Positions 34,333 to 46,744 of a DNA stretch of 64,000 nt are shown here, in pieces. The stretch lies in the NCBI RefSeq assembly GCF_018308945.1, contig NZ_CP070501.1, positions 930,001 through 994,000 of the forward strand, in the 5' to 3' direction. The translations under genes and the position numbers were made by a program. Position 1 is the stretch's first letter; every line of letters begins with the position of its first letter. The notes beneath the pieces are model-generated. The model made no database searches and was not told where the DNA came from. It saw only the letters and a list, made by a program, of their open reading frames with translations. The stretch comes from Agrococcus sp. Marseille-Q4369. GTDB lineage: Bacteria; Actinomycetota; Actinomycetes; Actinomycetales; Microbacteriaceae.

Positions 34333-34350
34333 CATTCATGCGACAGCCTC
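34333..34350 (-). repeat. Right terminal inverted repeat of the IS
   Basis: On the minus strand this reads GAGGCTGTCGCATGAATG. An ATG inside it (34339) opens the longest transposase frame, but the start at 34288 is more likely. Confidence 0.9.
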
Positions 34351-35723
34351 AGCGTCGCGAGGTTGTCGATCGAGGTCGGGCCGCCCTGCGCCCACGCGAT
34401 CGTGTGGTCGAGGTCGGCGCGACGCCCGCTGCACGCGCAGCCCGGCGTGCGACACCCGCCATCGCGCGCACGCAGCCAGCGCAGCTGCTCAGCGCTCGGC
34501 CGCCGGGAGTCGACCGTCACCGCGACGCCCGAGACCGGATCGGTGAAGAGCCGCTCCCACACGGTCACGCCGAGCGCGAGTCGCCGCGCGGTCTCGGGGT
34601 CGACGAGCACGCGGCCGTCGAGCGCCGCGGGGAACCGCAGCGCTGCCGGGTCGAGTGCCGGGCCGTCGCCGGGTGCGCCCGCGGCGATGAGCGTCGTCGC
34701 CGGGATGAGCACCGAGACGTTGCCGGTGAGGTTGTCGAGCCCGTGCACGCCGTCGGGTACGACGCCGCCCATGACGACCTCGCACAGCGCGTCGGCGCAG
34801 AACTGGTCGAACGTGCGCGGGTCGTCCTTCGGCTTGCTCCGCGCGGCCTGCGCGAGGCGGTCGAGCATCGCCATGCCGCGCACGACGGGCACGCGCGCGA
34901 TGAGGTCGCCCATGCCGTCGCCGACGTCGACGAACCGGACGCTCCGCTGCTCCCTGGCTCTGTCGTAGCGCTGCTGCAGCGGCTCGGTGAGCGCCGAGTC
35001 GACGATGCGCTTCGAGCGAGCCCGCAGCCGGCCGGGCGAGGTGGTCTCGGCGAGCGCGACGAGCTCTCGCTCGACCCGGCGCCGGTCGTCCTCGGGGGTG
35101 TCGCCACTCGCGCGGAGGCCGCGCGTCTCGCCCTCGATCGCCCGCAGGTGCGCGAGCGTCATGCGGCCGGCAGCCGCCGACTCGTGAGCGGCAGGCAGCT
35201 CGGTGACGATCTGCCACGCCTCCTGCATGCGGGCCTCGACGCTCCGCCGCGACAGGCCCAGGGCGACGGCTGCGATCGACGCGAGCTCGCGCACGGCCAT
35301 CGCGGTGTCTCCCGGGCCATCGAGGGCCCGCTGGACGTGCCGCGCCATGAGCGCGCGGCGCTCCCCCTCGATGCGCGCGGAGCGCAGCTCGATCGCGCGC
35401 ATTCGGTGCGCGAACTCGTCGTCAGCGGCGAGCCGCGCGAGCTCCGGCGGCAGCGGCTCGTCGACGTGCGACAGCTCCCACTCGAGCATCGCGACGAGCT
35501 TGCCGCTGCGCACGAGCCCGAACGAGGCGCGCATCACGCGGAAGCCGCGTGCCTCCGCGTCGCGGTCGCGCAGCTCGAGCGCGAGCTCCTCGCCCGAGCG
35601 CCCGAGCGGATCGAGCACGGCGCCTGCCCGGATGAGGGCGATCACCGCCCGGGCATCGACGCCGGCGGCAGCGAGCGCGGCGGCATCGAAGATGCCCTCC
35701 TCGTGCTCCGTGCCCTCGTGCAT
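34351..35723 (-). pseudogene. N-terminal fragment of the DUF222/HNH endonuclease gene
   Basis: About 456 residues up to the insertion point. It contains the helical DUF222 domain (REDxRRVERELV-type region, TSPGRLRARSKRIVD) and the first part of the HNH nuclease: RDGGCRTPGC, DLDHTIAWAQGGPTS and DNLATL. The next codon is broken by the IS, after which the frame runs about 140 bases into the element. Such DUF222-HNH proteins are abundant in actinobacteria, often several per genome, with no settled role. ATG 35723 is the only start near the family N-terminus. Without the His of the second half the nuclease cannot be active. Confidence 0.9.
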
Positions 35724-35777
35724 GCGCGCATCACATCACGGGCCACTGACATCGCCTCGCGCCAGTGGAGGACCGCC

Positions 35778-36497
35778 TCAGCCGGCCGCGACGAGTCGCG
35801 GATCCTGCACGACGAGCCGCAGCCCGCGCTCGCCGCGCGTGAGCGGCACGGACGCCGACGCCGCCCACTCGAGCAGCGCATCCGCCGTCTCCGCCTGCAC
35901 GCCGGCGAGCGCGAGCGAGCGCACGAGCGCGCCCTTGCCAGCCTTGTTCCAGTGGTTGAGCGCCTTGCCCTCGGGCGAGACGATCTCGACCGGCTCGGCG
36001 CCCGGCACGGGCGCGATCGCGGCGTAGGCCTTCGAGCGCAGGTCGAGCGCGAAGCCCTCGATCGCATCGCCCGCGCCCGACCACAGGTCGCGCATCCGCT
36101 CGCCCGGGAGCTTCGAGTGCTCCGACACCTTGTAGGCGGGGATGGCGTCGGATGCGCGCACGAAGCCGAGCAGGGCCGACTGGATGACGACGTGGTCGTC
36201 GACCCATCGCCGCGCGGCAGCGGGCAGGTCGGCTGCGGCGAGCGCGTCGTAGAGCACGCCCGTGTAGCGCTCGATCGCGGGCATCGTCGGCGCCGAGCGG
36301 ACGGCGGCGTTGTCGGCCGCGGCGCGCGCCTTCGCGGGCGTCGAGACGTCCTGGCCCTCGGCGACGAGGCGGTCGAGGGCGGCCAGCGCCCGGGAACGGC
36401 CGACGGCCAGCCCGGGGAATCCCAGACTGGCCGTCGAGAGCGGCGCTCCCGTCCCCCCTGCCGCCTTCGTCTCGCTGGGCGGCAGCAGGACGATCAC
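35778..36497 (-). CDS. yaaA: YaaA family peroxide-stress protein (DUF328)
   Basis: A 239-residue homologue of E. coli YaaA, which limits free iron and DNA damage under hydrogen peroxide stress. Family landmarks are the start MIVLLPPSETKA, the strand YTGVLYDAL, VIQSALLGFVRASDAIPAYK and the end VSPEGKALNHWNKAGKGALVR. The GTG start at 36497 overlaps the atpC stop by four bases (GTGA), so it is probably translated from the ATP synthase mRNA. That placement is unusual and may link it to respiration. No separate promoter is visible. Confidence 0.92.
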   Translation of the reverse strand: MIVLLPPSETKAAGGTGAPLSTASLGFPGLAVGRSRALAALDRLVAEGQDVSTPAKARAAADNAAVRSAPTMPAIERYTGVLYDALAAADLPAAARRWVDDHVVIQSALLGFVRASDAIPAYKVSEHSKLPGERMRDLWSGAGDAIEGFALDLRSKAYAAIAPVPGAEPVEIVSPEGKALNHWNKAGKGALVRSLALAGVQAETADALLEWAASASVPLTRGERGLRLVVQDPRLVAAG

Positions 36498-36750
36498 GCG
36501 AGCTTGGCGTTCCGCGCGACGATCTCGACCCGGTCGTGGTCGACCGAGAGGAAGCCGTCCTCAGCATCGACCGCGTGCACCGTGCCGGAGGCGTCGGTGA
36601 CGCGCACCTGGCCCTCGGCGAGCACGGCGAGCACCGGCTCGTGACCCCGCAGGATGCCGATCTCGCCCTCGGTGGTGCGGGCGATGACCTGCGTGGCCTC
36701 GCCCGTCCACACCTCGGCCGCGGCCGACACGATGCTGACGGTCAGAGCCA

Positions 36751-36751
<1 letters not shown>
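36494..36751 (-). CDS. atpC: ATP synthase epsilon subunit, short form
   Basis: 85 residues, containing only the N-terminal beta-sandwich (MALTVSIVSAAAEVWTGEATQV, GEIGILRGHEPVLAVLAEGQVRV). The C-terminal helical hairpin that inhibits the enzyme in longer epsilon subunits (about 130 residues) is missing, so epsilon-mediated inhibition of ATP hydrolysis should be weak or absent. The ATG shares a base with the atpD stop (TGATG). It is the last ATP synthase gene, followed by yaaA. Confidence 0.93.
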
Positions 36752-39113
<2,362 letters not shown>

Positions 39114-39136
39114 TCCGCCTCCTCAGCGATCTCGCG

Positions 39137-40771
39137 TCAGCGACGGCCCTTGACGATCTGCTCCTGGTTGACGTCCTCGACCATCGGGTTGTTCGCCTCG
39201 GTGCCGGGGTCGGTGATGCTCGACGCATCCTTGCCCTGCCAGTTGCGAGCGAACTCGTCGACCTCGGACTCGAGCGTCGCGAGCGTCGCGTCGTCGAGCA
39301 CGTTGGTCTCGCGCAGCGTCGCGAGCACCGTGCTGTTGCCCCGCAGGTGCTCGAGCAGCTCGCTCTCGAACTGCAGCACCTGGTTGACCGGCACGGCGTC
39401 GAACTTGCCGTTCGTGCCGGCCCAGATCGAGACGACCTGCTCCTCGACGGGGTACGGCGAGTACTGCGGCTGCTTGAGCAGCTCGGTCAGGCGCGCACCG
39501 CGCTCGAGCTGACGGCGCGAGGCCGCGTCGAGGTCCGAGGCGAACATCGCGAACGCCTCGAGCGAGCGGTACTGGGCGAGCTCGAGCTTGAGCGTGCCGG
39601 AGACCTTCTTGATCGACTTGACCTGCGCGTCGCCACCGACGCGCGAGACCGAGATGCCGACGTCGACCGCGGGACGCTGGTTGGCGTTGAAGAGGTCGGA
39701 CTGCAGGAAGATCTGGCCGTCGGTGATCGAGATCACGTTGGTCGGGATGTACGCCGAGACGTCGTTGGCCTTCGTCTCGATGATCGGGAGACCCGTCATC
39801 GAGCCGGCACCGAGCTCGTCCGAGAGCTTCGCGCAGCGCTCGAGCAGACGCGAGTGCAGGTAGAAGACGTCACCCGGGTAGGCCTCGCGGCCCGGCGGAC
39901 GACGGAGGAGCAGCGACACGGCGCGGTACGCCTCGGCCTGCTTCGACAGGTCGTCGAAGATGATGAGGACGTGCTTGCCCTCGTACATCCAGTGCTGGCC
40001 GATGGCCGAGCCCGAGTAGGGCGCGAGGTACTTGAAGCCGGCCGGGTCGGATGCCGGGGAGGCGACGATCGTCGTGTACTCCATGGCGCCGGCGTCCTCG
40101 AGCGCGCCCTTCACCGAAGCGATGGTCGAGCCCTTCTGGCCGATCGCGACGTAGATGCAGCGCACCTGCTTGTTGACGTCGCCCGACTCCCAGTTGGACT
40201 TCTGGTTGATGATCGTGTCGATCGCCAGCGCGGTCTTGCCGGTCTGGCGATCGCCGATGATGAGCTGGCGCTGGCCGCGGCCGACCGGGATCATGGCGTC
40301 GATCGCCTTGATGCCCGTCTGGAGCGGCTCGTGCACCGACTTGCGCTGCATGACGCCGGGCGCCTGCAGCTCGAGGGCGCGGCGGCCGCTCGAGGCGATC
40401 TCGCCGAGGCCGTCGATCGGGTTGCCGAGCGGGTCGACGACGCGGCCGAGGTAGCCCTCACCGACGGGGACGGAGAGGACCTCGCCCGTGCGGGTGACCT
40501 CCATGCCCTCCTCGATGCCGTCGAACTCACCGAGCACGACGACGCCGATCTCGGTCTCGTCGAGGTTCTGCGCGAGGCCGAGCGTGCCGTCCGCGAAGCG
40601 GACGAGCTCGTTCGCCATGACGCCGGGCAGGCCGGAGACGTGCGCGATGCCGTCGGCGGCGTCGACGACGTGGCCGACCTCGGCGGTCGTCGAGGTCGAG
40701 GCCTCGTAGGACGAGACGAAGTCGGCGAGGGCGCCCTTGATCTCGTCGGGGCTGATGGTGAGCTCTGACAT
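39137..40771 (-). CDS. atpA: ATP synthase alpha subunit
   Basis: The 544-residue non-catalytic nucleotide-binding subunit of F1. Walker A is [13 protein letters not shown] and the Walker B region is [13 protein letters not shown], with the Arg finger in the [10 protein letters not shown] segment. The N-terminal beta barrel ([19 protein letters not shown]) contacts the delta subunit. The C-terminal extension after about residue 505 ([10 protein letters not shown] to the end) is longer than in E. coli, as is common in actinobacteria. Confidence 0.99.
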   Translation of the reverse strand: MSELTISPDEIKGALADFVSSYEASTSTTAEVGHVVDAADGIAHVSGLPGVMANELVRFADGTLGLAQNLDETEIGVVVLGEFDGIEEGMEVTRTGEVLSVPVGEGYLGRVVDPLGNPIDGLGEIASSGRRALELQAPGVMQRKSVHEPLQTGIKAIDAMIPVGRGQRQLIIGDRQTGKTALAIDTIINQKSNWESGDVNKQVRCIYVAIGQKGSTIASVKGALEDAGAMEYTTIVASPASDPAGFKYLAPYSGSAIGQHWMYEGKHVLIIFDDLSKQAEAYRAVSLLLRRPPGREAYPGDVFYLHSRLLERCAKLSDELGAGSMTGLPIIETKANDVSAYIPTNVISITDGQIFLQSDLFNANQRPAVDVGISVSRVGGDAQVKSIKKVSGTLKLELAQYRSLEAFAMFASDLDAASRRQLERGARLTELLKQPQYSPYPVEEQVVSIWAGTNGKFDAVPVNQVLQFESELLEHLRGNSTVLATLRETNVLDDATLATLESEVDEFARNWQGKDASSITDPGTEANNPMVEDVNQEQIVKGRR

Positions 40772-40798
40772 GTGTCTTCCTGTTCGGGTTTCTTCGAC

Positions 40799-41581
40799 CT
40801 AGGCGAGCGACAGGCGCAGGTCGGTGAGCTTGGAACGGACGGTGCCGTCGATGACGTCGTCGCCGATCGAGACGCGCAGCCCGCCGAGCACGGCCGGGTC
40901 GACCACTTGCTGCAGCTGCAGCGTGCGGCCGTACTGGCGCTCGAGACCGGCGCGGAGCCGGTCGAGCTGGTCGGCGGGGATCTCGCGAGCCGTCGTGACC
41001 GTCGCGAGCGAGCGACCGGCCGCGGCGGCGACCTGCGTCGCAGCGGAGCGCAGGCGCTGACCGATGCGGCGGCCACGAGGGGCGCGCACGAGGTGGTCGA
41101 GGATCGCGAGCGTCGTCTCGCTCGCGCGGCCTGCGAGCAGTCGCTGCACGAGCTGCGCCTTCTCGTCGAACGAGCCCTGCAGGCCGCCGAGAGCCAGCTC
41201 GAGCTGCGCGTCGGCCGAGACGATGCGGCCGAAGGAGGCGATCTCCCCCGCGACGTCGTCGCTCGTCGAGCGCACCGCGACCCGCACGGCCGCCTCGTCG
41301 ATCGCGGCGAGCAGGTCGTCCGGCTCGGACCAGCGCTGGCGCGCGAGGTGCGCGACGATCGAGACCGCCGCTCCACCCAGCTGCCCGAGCACGCGCTGCG
41401 CGAGCGCGGCGCGGGAGTCGGGCGTCGAGACGGGGTCGCCGAGCGAGGAGAGCACCTGCGGGCTGCGCTCGAGTGCGCGCGATGCCCGGAAGAGATCCCG
41501 CGCGTCCTCGAGCCCTGCCTGCGGCTGGGCCCGGACGGCCTCGTCGATGCCGGCTCGCGCCTGGCTGGTCGCGCTGCCCAC
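40799..41581 (-). CDS. atpH: ATP synthase delta subunit
   Basis: 260 residues, longer than the usual 180 of proteobacterial delta. It joins the peripheral stalk to F1. The C-terminal part has the expected RLRSAATQVAAAAGRSLATVTTAREIPADQLDRL followed by VVDPAVLGGLRVSIGDDVIDGTVRSKL. The extra N-terminal length also occurs in other actinobacteria. The GTG start is directly at the atpF stop (TAGTG, one shared base). Confidence 0.96.
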   Translation of the reverse strand: MGSATSQARAGIDEAVRAQPQAGLEDARDLFRASRALERSPQVLSSLGDPVSTPDSRAALAQRVLGQLGGAAVSIVAHLARQRWSEPDDLLAAIDEAAVRVAVRSTSDDVAGEIASFGRIVSADAQLELALGGLQGSFDEKAQLVQRLLAGRASETTLAILDHLVRAPRGRRIGQRLRSAATQVAAAAGRSLATVTTAREIPADQLDRLRAGLERQYGRTLQLQQVVDPAVLGGLRVSIGDDVIDGTVRSKLTDLRLSLA

Positions 41582-42132
41582 TAGCGGTTCGCTCCCTCGC
41601 GCTCGAGGTCGGCCAGGAAGCGGTCGACGATCGCAGCCGAGCGGGCGTCGTCCATCGATTCGCCGACGACCTTCTCGGTCAGGTCGAGGGCGAGCGAGCC
41701 GACCTCGGTCTTGAGCGACGAGAACGCGGCCTGGCGCTCAGCCTCGATGCGCTGGTGCGCCTGCGCGGTGATGCGCTCGGCCTCCTCGTTGGCGCGAGCC
41801 TTGAGGTCGGCCTCGATGCGCGCGGCGTCGGCGCGAGCCTGGTCCTTGATGCGAGCTGCCTCGGCGCGAGCCTCGGCGAGCTGGGTGTTGTACGACTCGA
41901 GCGCCGCAGCCGCCTCGGCCTGCGCCTCCTCGGCCTTCTTGATGCCGCCCTCGATCGCGGCAGCGCGCTCGTCGAGCAGCGCCTGCACGCGAGGCAGGAC
42001 GACCTTCCAGAAGACCAGCAGGAGGACGACGAAGATGACCGCCGACCAGATGATGTCGTACGGGGCCGGAAGCAGCGGGTTCTGAGTGGTCTCCCCCGCT
42101 TCTTCCGCGAGGAAGAGAGGAGTGGTGAGCAT
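41581..42132 (-). CDS. atpF: ATP synthase b subunit
   Basis: The 183-residue peripheral-stalk subunit: one N-terminal membrane helix (IIWSAVIFVVLLLVFWKVVLP) followed by a long, charged coiled coil rich in Ala, Glu and Arg. About 15 residues precede the helix. It lies seven bases after atpE and overlaps atpH by one base. Confidence 0.97.
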   Translation of the reverse strand: MLTTPLFLAEEAGETTQNPLLPAPYDIIWSAVIFVVLLLVFWKVVLPRVQALLDERAAAIEGGIKKAEEAQAEAAAALESYNTQLAEARAEAARIKDQARADAARIEADLKARANEEAERITAQAHQRIEAERQAAFSSLKTEVGSLALDLTEKVVGESMDDARSAAIVDRFLADLEREGANR

Positions 42133-42139
42133 CAGGGCG

Positions 42140-43241
<1,102 letters not shown>

Positions 43242-43398
43242 GGCGTTCAGCGTCTCTTCCTCAAGCTCGTGGCGCCTGGCGCCTTCTTGACGTCGGTGCG
43301 CCCCCTCGCGCAGACGCGCTCGGAGAAGAGCGGCGCAGTTGGGGGAACGGTAACGACTCTATCAGAGGGGATCGGGATGGCTCGACGTCCTGCGGCGC
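43242..43398. other. 157-bp leader/intergenic region before atpB
   Basis: No gene is visible. On the minus strand it holds two -10-like hexamers, TAGAGT (plus-strand 43356-43361) and TACCGT (43347-43352). Next to atpB there is a small self-complementary GGCGCCAGGCGCC piece. A promoter for the atp genes here is plausible but rests on short motifs. Confidence 0.4.
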
Positions 43399-43860
43399 TC
43401 ACGCGCGGGTGCCGGAGGCCGGCCGGCCCTGGGTCTCGTCGTCGGCGGCGCTGTCGATCACGGGCTGCCGGCTCGTGGCGATCACGACGCAGTCGATGAC
43501 GAGCGAGCCGATGACGGCCGCGACGAGCGCGCCGAACGCGACGCCGCGGTGCAGCCAGTCCTGGTCCCCGAGCACGAAGACGAGCACGATGAACAGCACG
43601 AACTTCAGCAGCCAGCCGCCGAGCACGATCCCGAAGAACGCCCCGGAGACCATCTGGCCCCGCGACGCCTTGAGGGCGAGCAGGATGCTGCCGGCCGTGA
43701 GCATGCAGAAGACGATCGCGAGCGCGGTGCCCACGAGCGCCGAGGCGAGGCCCGCACCCTCGGCGAGCACCCAGCCGACGACGCCGCCGATGACCGCGAC
43801 CGCGGCCGCGAGGACCGCGCCCCACACGAGGATCCGCTGCATGATCTGGGTGGTGTTCAC
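43399..43860 (-). CDS. AtpI-like small membrane protein
   Basis: 153 residues with four hydrophobic helices (ILVWGAVLAAAVAVIGGVVGW, ALVGTALAIVFCMLTAGSILLAL, GAFFGIVLGGWLLKFVLFIVLVFVL, GVAFGALVAAVIGSLVIDCVVIA, listed as separate pieces). The sequence is poorly conserved, but position directly before atpB and the GGWLLKF helix fit the AtpI/UncI type, which helps assemble the c-ring in other bacteria. The GTG start overlaps the stop of the glycosyltransferase gene (GTGA). Confidence 0.75.
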   Translation of the reverse strand: MNTTQIMQRILVWGAVLAAAVAVIGGVVGWVLAEGAGLASALVGTALAIVFCMLTAGSILLALKASRGQMVSGAFFGIVLGGWLLKFVLFIVLVFVLGDQDWLHRGVAFGALVAAVIGSLVIDCVVIATSRQPVIDSAADDETQGRPASGTRA

Positions 43861-45044
43861 CGGGAGTCCCCCTGGGAGTCGATGCTGGCGCTGGTCGGCT
43901 GGAGTCCGGAGCGGCGAGCGCGGCGTTCGCGCATCACCCGCAGGAACGTGCGCCAGACCCTGCGACCGACGGGCGCGGCCGTGAGCAGGGCGCACACGAG
44001 GAACCCGAGCACCATGATACCGACGGCCACCCACCACTGGACGATGAGGAAGAGCAGGCAGCCGATCGAGACGACGGCGGTCCACGAGTAGAAGATGAGC
44101 ACTGCGCCGAGGTGCGAGTGGCCCATGTCGAGCAGCCGGTGGTGCAGGTGGCGCCGGTCGGCTGCGAACGGGCTGTTGCCGTTCGCCACCCGGCGGATGA
44201 CGGCGAGCGCGAAGTCGGTGAGCGGCAGCAGCAGGATCGCGAGCGGCAGCAGCACCGGGATGAAGGCGGGCAGGATCTGGCTCCGGCCGCCCATCGTGCC
44301 GACGTCGATCTGGCCCGTGACGGCGATCGCGCTCGCCGCGGTCAGCAGCCCGAGCATGAGCGCGCCGCCGTCGCCCATGAACATCCGCGCAGGGTGCCAG
44401 TTGACTGGCAGGAAGCCGACGCAGACGCCGACGATGATCGAGGTGATGAGGCTCGCGAGCGAGAAGTAGGCGTTCTGCTGCGCGAAGTTCTGGCTGATCA
44501 TCCAGATGTAGCCGAAGAAGGCCGTCGAGCCGATGATCGTCGTGCCCGCCACGAGCCCGTCGAGGCCGTCGATGAAGTTCACCGCGTTCATGACGAGCAC
44601 GATGATGAGCACGGTGAGCGAGATCGCCATCGTCGCCGACGGCACGACGATGCCCGCGATCGGCAGGCTCACGATCTGCACGCCGAAGAGCGCGACGCCC
44701 GTCGCGACGAGGATCTGGGCACCGAGCTTCAGCATCCAGTCGAGGTCGACGAGGTCGTCGAGCACGCCGATGGCGCAGATGGCGATCGCGCCGCCGAGCA
44801 GCGTCCACACGCGCACGGGCTCGGCGAACACGCCCGCGAACTCGGGCACGAACGACGCGACCGCGAGTGCGGCGATCACGCCGATGCACATCGCCGCGCC
44901 GCCGAGCCGCGGCGTGGGGCGCGAGTGCACGTCGCGCTCGCGCACCGGCGGGTGGATGCCGTGGCGGAGCGCGAGACGGAGCACGACACGGCTCGCGACG
45001 AACGTCACGACGGCCGCGACCGCGGCGATCAGCAGGAAGATCAC
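43857..45044 (-). CDS. wecA: Undecaprenyl-phosphate GlcNAc-1-phosphate transferase (MraY/WecA family)
   Basis: A polytopic enzyme of 395 residues with about ten helices. It links a sugar-1-phosphate to the lipid carrier, starting cell-wall polymer synthesis. Family motifs are VHSRPTPRLGG, GVLDDLVDLDW (the DD pair), NFIDGLDGL, FMGDGGALMLG and HLHHRLLDMGHSH. The last is typical of WecA/TagO rather than MraY. The same gene lies before the ATP synthase operon in mycobacteria (rfe). The C-terminal tail is cytosolic and basic. It starts four bases after sua5 ends. Confidence 0.93.
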   Translation of the reverse strand: MIFLLIAAVAAVVTFVASRVVLRLALRHGIHPPVRERDVHSRPTPRLGGAAMCIGVIAALAVASFVPEFAGVFAEPVRVWTLLGGAIAICAIGVLDDLVDLDWMLKLGAQILVATGVALFGVQIVSLPIAGIVVPSATMAISLTVLIIVLVMNAVNFIDGLDGLVAGTTIIGSTAFFGYIWMISQNFAQQNAYFSLASLITSIIVGVCVGFLPVNWHPARMFMGDGGALMLGLLTAASAIAVTGQIDVGTMGGRSQILPAFIPVLLPLAILLLPLTDFALAVIRRVANGNSPFAADRRHLHHRLLDMGHSHLGAVLIFYSWTAVVSIGCLLFLIVQWWVAVGIMVLGFLVCALLTAAPVGRRVWRTFLRVMRERRARRSGLQPTSASIDSQGDSR

Positions 45045-45048
45045 GGCA

Positions 45049-45717
45049 TCACCCCGAGGCGAGCAGGTCGCCGAGCGCGGCGGCGATCGTCGCGCGCGGC
45101 AGCACCCCCTGGCGCACGATGCGGGCGACGCCGTCGGTCGAGCAGTCGAGGATCGTCGAGCCGTTCTGCTCCCCCGGCGCTGCCGCTCCGCCGACGGTGC
45201 CGGCGTCGAGCACGAGCGCCACGCGGTCGCCGAGCATCTCGGCGGCCGCCGCGGCCTCGGTGGGCGCGGGCATGCCGTGGAGGTTGGCGCTCGAGACGGC
45301 GAGCGGGCCTGTCTCGCGCAGCAGGCCGATCGCGATGGGGTGGTCGGGCACGCGGATCGCGACGGTGCCGCCCGTGTCGCCGAGGTCCCACGTGAGCGAG
45401 GGCTGGGCGCGCAGGATCACCGTGAGCGGGCCGGGCCAGTGCGCGTCGAGCAGCGGCTCGAGCTCGGCAGGCACCCGCTCGGCGAGCGCCGCCGCCATGT
45501 GCCGGTCGGCGACGAGCACGGGCGGCGGGAAGCCGCGGTCGCGGCCCTTCGCGGCGAGCAGCCCCGCGACGGCCTCGTGCGAGAACGCGTCGGCCGCGAT
45601 GCCGTAGACCGTGTCGGTCGGGATGACGATGCTCTTCCCCGCCGCGATGGCTGTGCGAGCCGCGCGGATGCCGTCGAGGAGGGACGCGGGGTCGGAGCAG
45701 TCGTAGAGCGCGGGCAC
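45049..45717 (-). CDS. L-threonylcarbamoyladenylate synthase (Sua5/YrdC)
   Basis: A 222-residue YrdC-type enzyme that makes threonylcarbamoyl-AMP for the t6A37 modification of ANN-decoding tRNAs. Key motifs are IVIPTDTVYGIAADA, KGRDRGFPPPVL (Lys-Arg pair; the usual KxR-x-P context), WPGPLTVIL, VAIRVPDHP and PLAVSSANLHG. It is a single-domain form without a Sua5 C-terminal domain. The GTG start at 45717 is six bases after TACCAT, so it is probably leaderless. Confidence 0.94.
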   Translation of the reverse strand: MPALYDCSDPASLLDGIRAARTAIAAGKSIVIPTDTVYGIAADAFSHEAVAGLLAAKGRDRGFPPPVLVADRHMAAALAERVPAELEPLLDAHWPGPLTVILRAQPSLTWDLGDTGGTVAIRVPDHPIAIGLLRETGPLAVSSANLHGMPAPTEAAAAAEMLGDRVALVLDAGTVGGAAAPGEQNGSTILDCSTDGVARIVRQGVLPRATIAAALGDLLASG

Positions 45718-45723
45718 GCTCCC

Positions 45724-45729
45724 ATGGTA
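45724..45729 (-). promoter_or_regulatory. -10 element TACCAT of the sua5 gene
   Basis: TACCAT plus six bases leads to GTG 45717. This may also be a start point for the sua5-wecA-atpI-atp transcription unit. Confidence 0.5.
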
Positions 45730-45759
45730 GTTCGCGCGGTGGAGCTGGAAGCCGCCGCC

Positions 45760-46620
45760 TCAGCGGATCGCGGTCGTCACCCGGTCTCGACCGGCGAGAT
45801 CCTGGAGCGTCCTCGCCTGGGTGAAGCCCGCATCCGCGAGCATCTCGCGGATCGCCTCCCCCTGGTGCTCGGCATGCTCGAACGCCACGAGCCCGCCGGG
45901 CGCGAGCAGGTCGGCGGCGAGCGGCGCGAGGCTGCGGATGAGGTCGAGCCCGTCGGCACCGGAGTAGAGGGCGGCGTGCGGGTCGAAGCCCCGCACCTCG
46001 TGGTCGAGGGGCACGGATGCGTCGGGCACGTAGGGCGGGTTGCTCACGAACGCCGTCAGGGAGCCGGGCGTGACGCCCACGGAGGCGAGCGCCGCGAGGT
46101 CGCGCGCGTCGGCGTGCACGAGCGCCGCGTCGGGCGCGAGCTCATCGAAGTTGCGGCGCGCCCAGACGTACGCAGCGGGGCTCCGCTCGACCGCCACGAC
46201 GCGAGCGCCCGACTCCCGCGCGATCGCGATCGCGACGGCGCCGCTGCCCGTGCCGACGTCGAGCACGAGTGGCGCCTCGGCCCGGCGGAGGTGGCGGAGC
46301 GCGACGTCGACGAGCAGCTCCGTCTCGGGCCGTGGCGTGAAGACCCCGGGGCCGACGAGCAGGTCGACGTGGCGGAACGGCGCGGTGCCCGTGATGTGCT
46401 GGAGCGGCTCGCGGGCCTCGCGACGCGCGACGGCGCGCGCGAACCGCGCGAGCGCATCCGCCTCGAACGCACGGCCCATCGCCATGTCGACGCGCAGCTC
46501 GCCGAACGACGAGCCCGACGCCCACGCGGCGAGCAGCTCGGCGTCGGGACCGTCGATGCCGACCGCGGAGAGCCGGGCGCGGGCGTCGCGCACGGCGTCG
46601 GAGACGGAGGAGGGATGCAC
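45760..46620 (-). CDS. prmC: Release factor N5-glutamine methyltransferase
   Basis: A 286-residue SAM-dependent enzyme that methylates the GGQ glutamine of RF1 and RF2. It has the N-terminal helical domain, the SAM loop LVLDVGTGSGAVAIAIA, the FTPRPETELLVD motif and the substrate motif VSNPPYVPD. Its usual partner prfA lies 4.7 kb away on the same strand, separated by the cysK-to-PLDc_N insert. The GTG start at 46620 is six bases after TAGCGT. Confidence 0.95.
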   Translation of the reverse strand: MHPSSVSDAVRDARARLSAVGIDGPDAELLAAWASGSSFGELRVDMAMGRAFEADALARFARAVARREAREPLQHITGTAPFRHVDLLVGPGVFTPRPETELLVDVALRHLRRAEAPLVLDVGTGSGAVAIAIARESGARVVAVERSPAAYVWARRNFDELAPDAALVHADARDLAALASVGVTPGSLTAFVSNPPYVPDASVPLDHEVRGFDPHAALYSGADGLDLIRSLAPLAADLLAPGGLVAFEHAEHQGEAIREMLADAGFTQARTLQDLAGRDRVTTAIR

Positions 46621-46626
46621 GCCATC

Positions 46627-46632
46627 ACGCTA
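46627..46632 (-). promoter_or_regulatory. -10 element TAGCGT of prmC
   Basis: TAGCGT plus six bases leads to GTG 46620. The region is shared with the divergent cysK promoter. Confidence 0.5.
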
Positions 46633-46744
46633 ACCCGAGCAGCCATCAGCGACGTGCGGGAATGCGCAGGGCGGTGCGAGCGGTTGCTCAGCGTGAGGCC
46701 GATACAGTGAGAACCCTGGCTTCAACCCGATGAAAGGAAAGCGA

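Larger units (their letters stand above)
32605..34350 (-). mobile_element. IS1182-family insertion sequence, complete
   Basis: 1,746 bp bounded by inverted repeats GAGGCTGTCGCGCGAATG (32605-32622) and, reversed, GAGGCTGTCGCATGAATG (34333-34350): 16 of 18 match. Flanking target duplications AGCG lie at 32601-32604 and 34351-34354. It carries one intact transposase gene and has inserted into a DUF222/HNH gene. The perfect duplication and intact gene suggest a recent event. Assignment to IS1182 rests on the transposase. Confidence 0.92.

Noticed and set aside
34288-34339. Transposase start at ATG 34339
   Set aside because: That ATG lies within the terminal inverted repeat; family members begin near MAVNVRSGDLDQ.
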